A stretch of DNA of 64,000 nt, from assembly GCA_015063005.1 (NCBI GenBank), contig SUTF01000001.1, forward strand, positions 186,001-250,000. The letters are read 5' to 3'. Both the position numbers and the translations under genes were made by a program. Each line of letters begins with the position of its first letter. The stretch's first letter is position 1. Below are positions 63,601 through 64,000 of the stretch, piece after piece. Source of the DNA: Methanobrevibacter millerae. GTDB taxonomy: Archaea; Methanobacteriota; Methanobacteria; Methanobacteriales; Methanobacteriaceae. The notes under the pieces were generated by a model that was not told the DNA's origin, did no database searches, and saw only the letters and a list, made by a program, of their open reading frames with translations.

Positions 63601-64000
63601 TTAACACATGGTGCTTTATATATTAACGGTAATGGGGCCACGATTGATGATGGGTATAAAAATGGATTTATTACTTTGGAAAAAGGTACTAAAATTTCCA
63701 TAAGTGACCTTACTTTCACAAAATTCAAACGTATATTTGTAAATAATGGTGAAGTGTACTGTAATAAGGTTAACTTTATCAAAAATGATGCATCATTCTG
63801 GGCAACCTCAACAAAAGGAAGTGTTATATATAATAAAAAGACAGCAACATTTGTCAATTGTGTTTTCGATCACAATGATAATAAGCATGGTGCATCCATT
63901 TATAAGTATCAGAGTGATTTGCAGGCAGCAGTTTTATATGCTGAGTCAGGTTCCTTAACGAACTTTGTATTATGTAATTTCAAAACGGATTATGATACTA
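60670..64000 (+). CDS. Adhesin-like protein with two beta-helix regions (3' end outside the window)
   Basis: The frame stays open from ATG 60670 to the window edge (about 1110 residues seen). It starts with a signal peptide (TKNILVGLIILFVLCSISS, cut after VSA). Residues about 85-590 are a parallel beta-helix with rungs such as ENSTFLRNTADAKGGAI and the repeated G-G-A-I-Y. Ig-like domains follow from about 619 to 870 (SISGESKGYVGVETTIKV; GKNMTKVQGDNKTFTAVF). A second beta-helix-like segment begins near 930 (YINGNGATIDDG; ISISDLTFTKF) and runs to the edge. It lies 60 bp after the first adhesin with GGGATGT before the ATG, but shares little sequence outside the rungs, so it is a relative and not a recent copy. 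Anchor unknown because the end is missing. Confidence 0.9.
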   Translation, partial: MKTKNILVGLIILFVLCSISSVSAADLNETQSLDNNFVATTNDDVQLTFQYDDNISSSSDSLNELKNQINKASDGSVINLNKDYSGSDDSGITIDKSLTINGQGHTIDCANLKDTYLFKSTSGKITLENLIIKNNKNSMYSYGTIYIKDNAQYTINNCTFISNTAGGGGAIYNGAKEYQLTIKNSKFINNIASDNDGGAIYSRGELNIENSYFEGNDAAMDGGAVYCDKSIDVINTTFVSNHLSSKVPNHKSYGGAIGAKGIVFVENSRFSNNVAGDLGGAIFSYSNVIIKNSSFSKNSANVGGAVYVDSSTAVISTSTFADNTAKSGEGGAIYSSKWTHIENSTFLRNTADAKGGAIYTNYIQFGQNVFFINNTAKDHGGAVYTDYISNNICNINFNGNKVTADFGGAIYINKKSGNVYFINSTFISNSATAGDGGAIYSDSGSTNIILINSIFKNNHANGGKEKRYGGAIRCCNRLTVDNCTFIDNWAENLGGAIYTNTIDSIKNSVFISNHAKEGGAIYVNNKCSMSITNSYFNSNKATDGRGGAIYTDSKSTSLTINNNAFLGNDASGQGKDVFNSGSYSLIHQDWWGTNSPSFNSDKLMEYHTIGSNERHSESVPNKISISGESKGYVGVETTIKVTFTSSINNYEFGTIKFSSDKKGTFTTRNMVGNSLEIIYVPNEEGTHKITAAVDSQSLTYDVSVGKISVYGKNMTKVQGDNKTFTAVFKDSDGNYLKEGTVITFEINNVKYEAKISNNGVAKLTSISNLKPGIYTVKSINNVTGESFTNQLKIVSRNETYNISDIFAVKFSSGNLKNGSVTFKVGSYSFIANITDDIAYCQLNVKAGDYTVNVLHNNKEVYTVNIKVLNKYSPTNVILNKTSYGSLIPIYSNETFNKNNNVIYSVIGENTYRYIFPNEESSIIYNVTVSNNAEFEKVLKKISGSDFKADIIIINLKNNTYKLSSGFYKDQEWSYYIHLTHGALYINGNGATIDDGYKNGFITLEKGTKISISDLTFTKFKRIFVNNGEVYCNKVNFIKNDASFWATSTKGSVIYNKKTATFVNCVFDHNDNKHGASIYKYQSDLQAAVLYAESGSLTNFVLCNFKTDYDT

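Noticed and set aside
57661..64000. Repeats in the adhesin genes as a possible CRISPR array or mobile repeat
   Set aside because: They encode regular protein rungs in one frame, with variable spacing and no short identical repeats separated by unique spacers.

Overview
This window looks like a piece of a Methanobrevibacter-type chromosome (order Methanobacteriales). It is very AT-rich and carries an archaeal information-processing set: multi-OB RPA, RadA, SRP54, RpoL, TFS, Csl4, Dph2, Pus10, Sec61beta and an XPD-like helicase. It also carries methanogenesis and cofactor genes (heterodisulfide reductase HdrA, serine hydroxymethyltransferase beside a DmrX-like flavoprotein, F420H2 oxidase FprA) and two giant adhesin-like beta-helix proteins of the kind expanded in gut and rumen methanogens. 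MoeA and MoaC argue against Methanosphaera, which I recall lacks molybdopterin synthesis. The genus is inferred from content; no database was searched.

Region 1 (1-21.1 kb) is a surface-polysaccharide locus. It has 12 glycosyltransferase genes, counting the DUF616 enzymes, the end of a thirteenth related protein at the left edge, a CDP-glycerol glycerophosphotransferase-like (TagB/TagF) enzyme, an NAD-dependent sugar epimerase and a polyprenyl-phosphate sugar transferase that would start the chain. Nine genes from 9491 to 19642 touch or overlap and look like one operon. Parts are visibly shuffled copies of each other: a DUF616 domain occurs alone and fused to a GT-B domain, and a short 'HY-h-h-x-G' repeat (h hydrophobic) precedes glycosyltransferases of different folds. 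No flippase, polymerase or oligosaccharyltransferase is in view. Embedded at 7.5-8.1 kb is an unrelated pair of tiny membrane proteins with a hairpin leader; they may be two halves of a MntP/LysE-like transporter.

Region 2 (21.2-41.1 kb) is mostly core: RPA and RadA, an AEC permease, hdrA with codon use typical of very high expression, an MFS permease, glyA and the DmrX-like gene, a DUF192 protein and a DsbA-like protein, a secreted hypothetical, then ileS, purL, moeA and an M50 membrane protease.

Region 3 (41.3-44.7 kb) is an oxygen-defence module. fprA and rubrerythrin form an operon divergent from a helix-turn-helix/V4R regulator; the intergenic region has a 10-bp direct repeat spaced by exactly 21 bp.

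Region 4 (44.7-57.5 kb) holds an XPD/DinG-like helicase, tRNA-Arg(TCG), and a long minus-strand set (hpt, dph2, csl4, rpoL, Nudix, tfs, acidic membrane protein). On the plus strand follow srp54, pus10, moaC, Sec61beta, hisF, an OGG-type DNA glycosylase and a 14-TM MFS exporter.

Region 5 (57.6 kb to the end) holds two adhesin-like proteins, the second cut by the window edge.

No CRISPR array, transposase, phage gene or rRNA was seen. The best candidates for something undescribed are the split half-transporter pair with its leader hairpin (7.5-8.1 kb), the shuffled glycosyltransferase modules (0.6-14 kb) and the putative fprA/V4R operator (43.07-43.11 kb).
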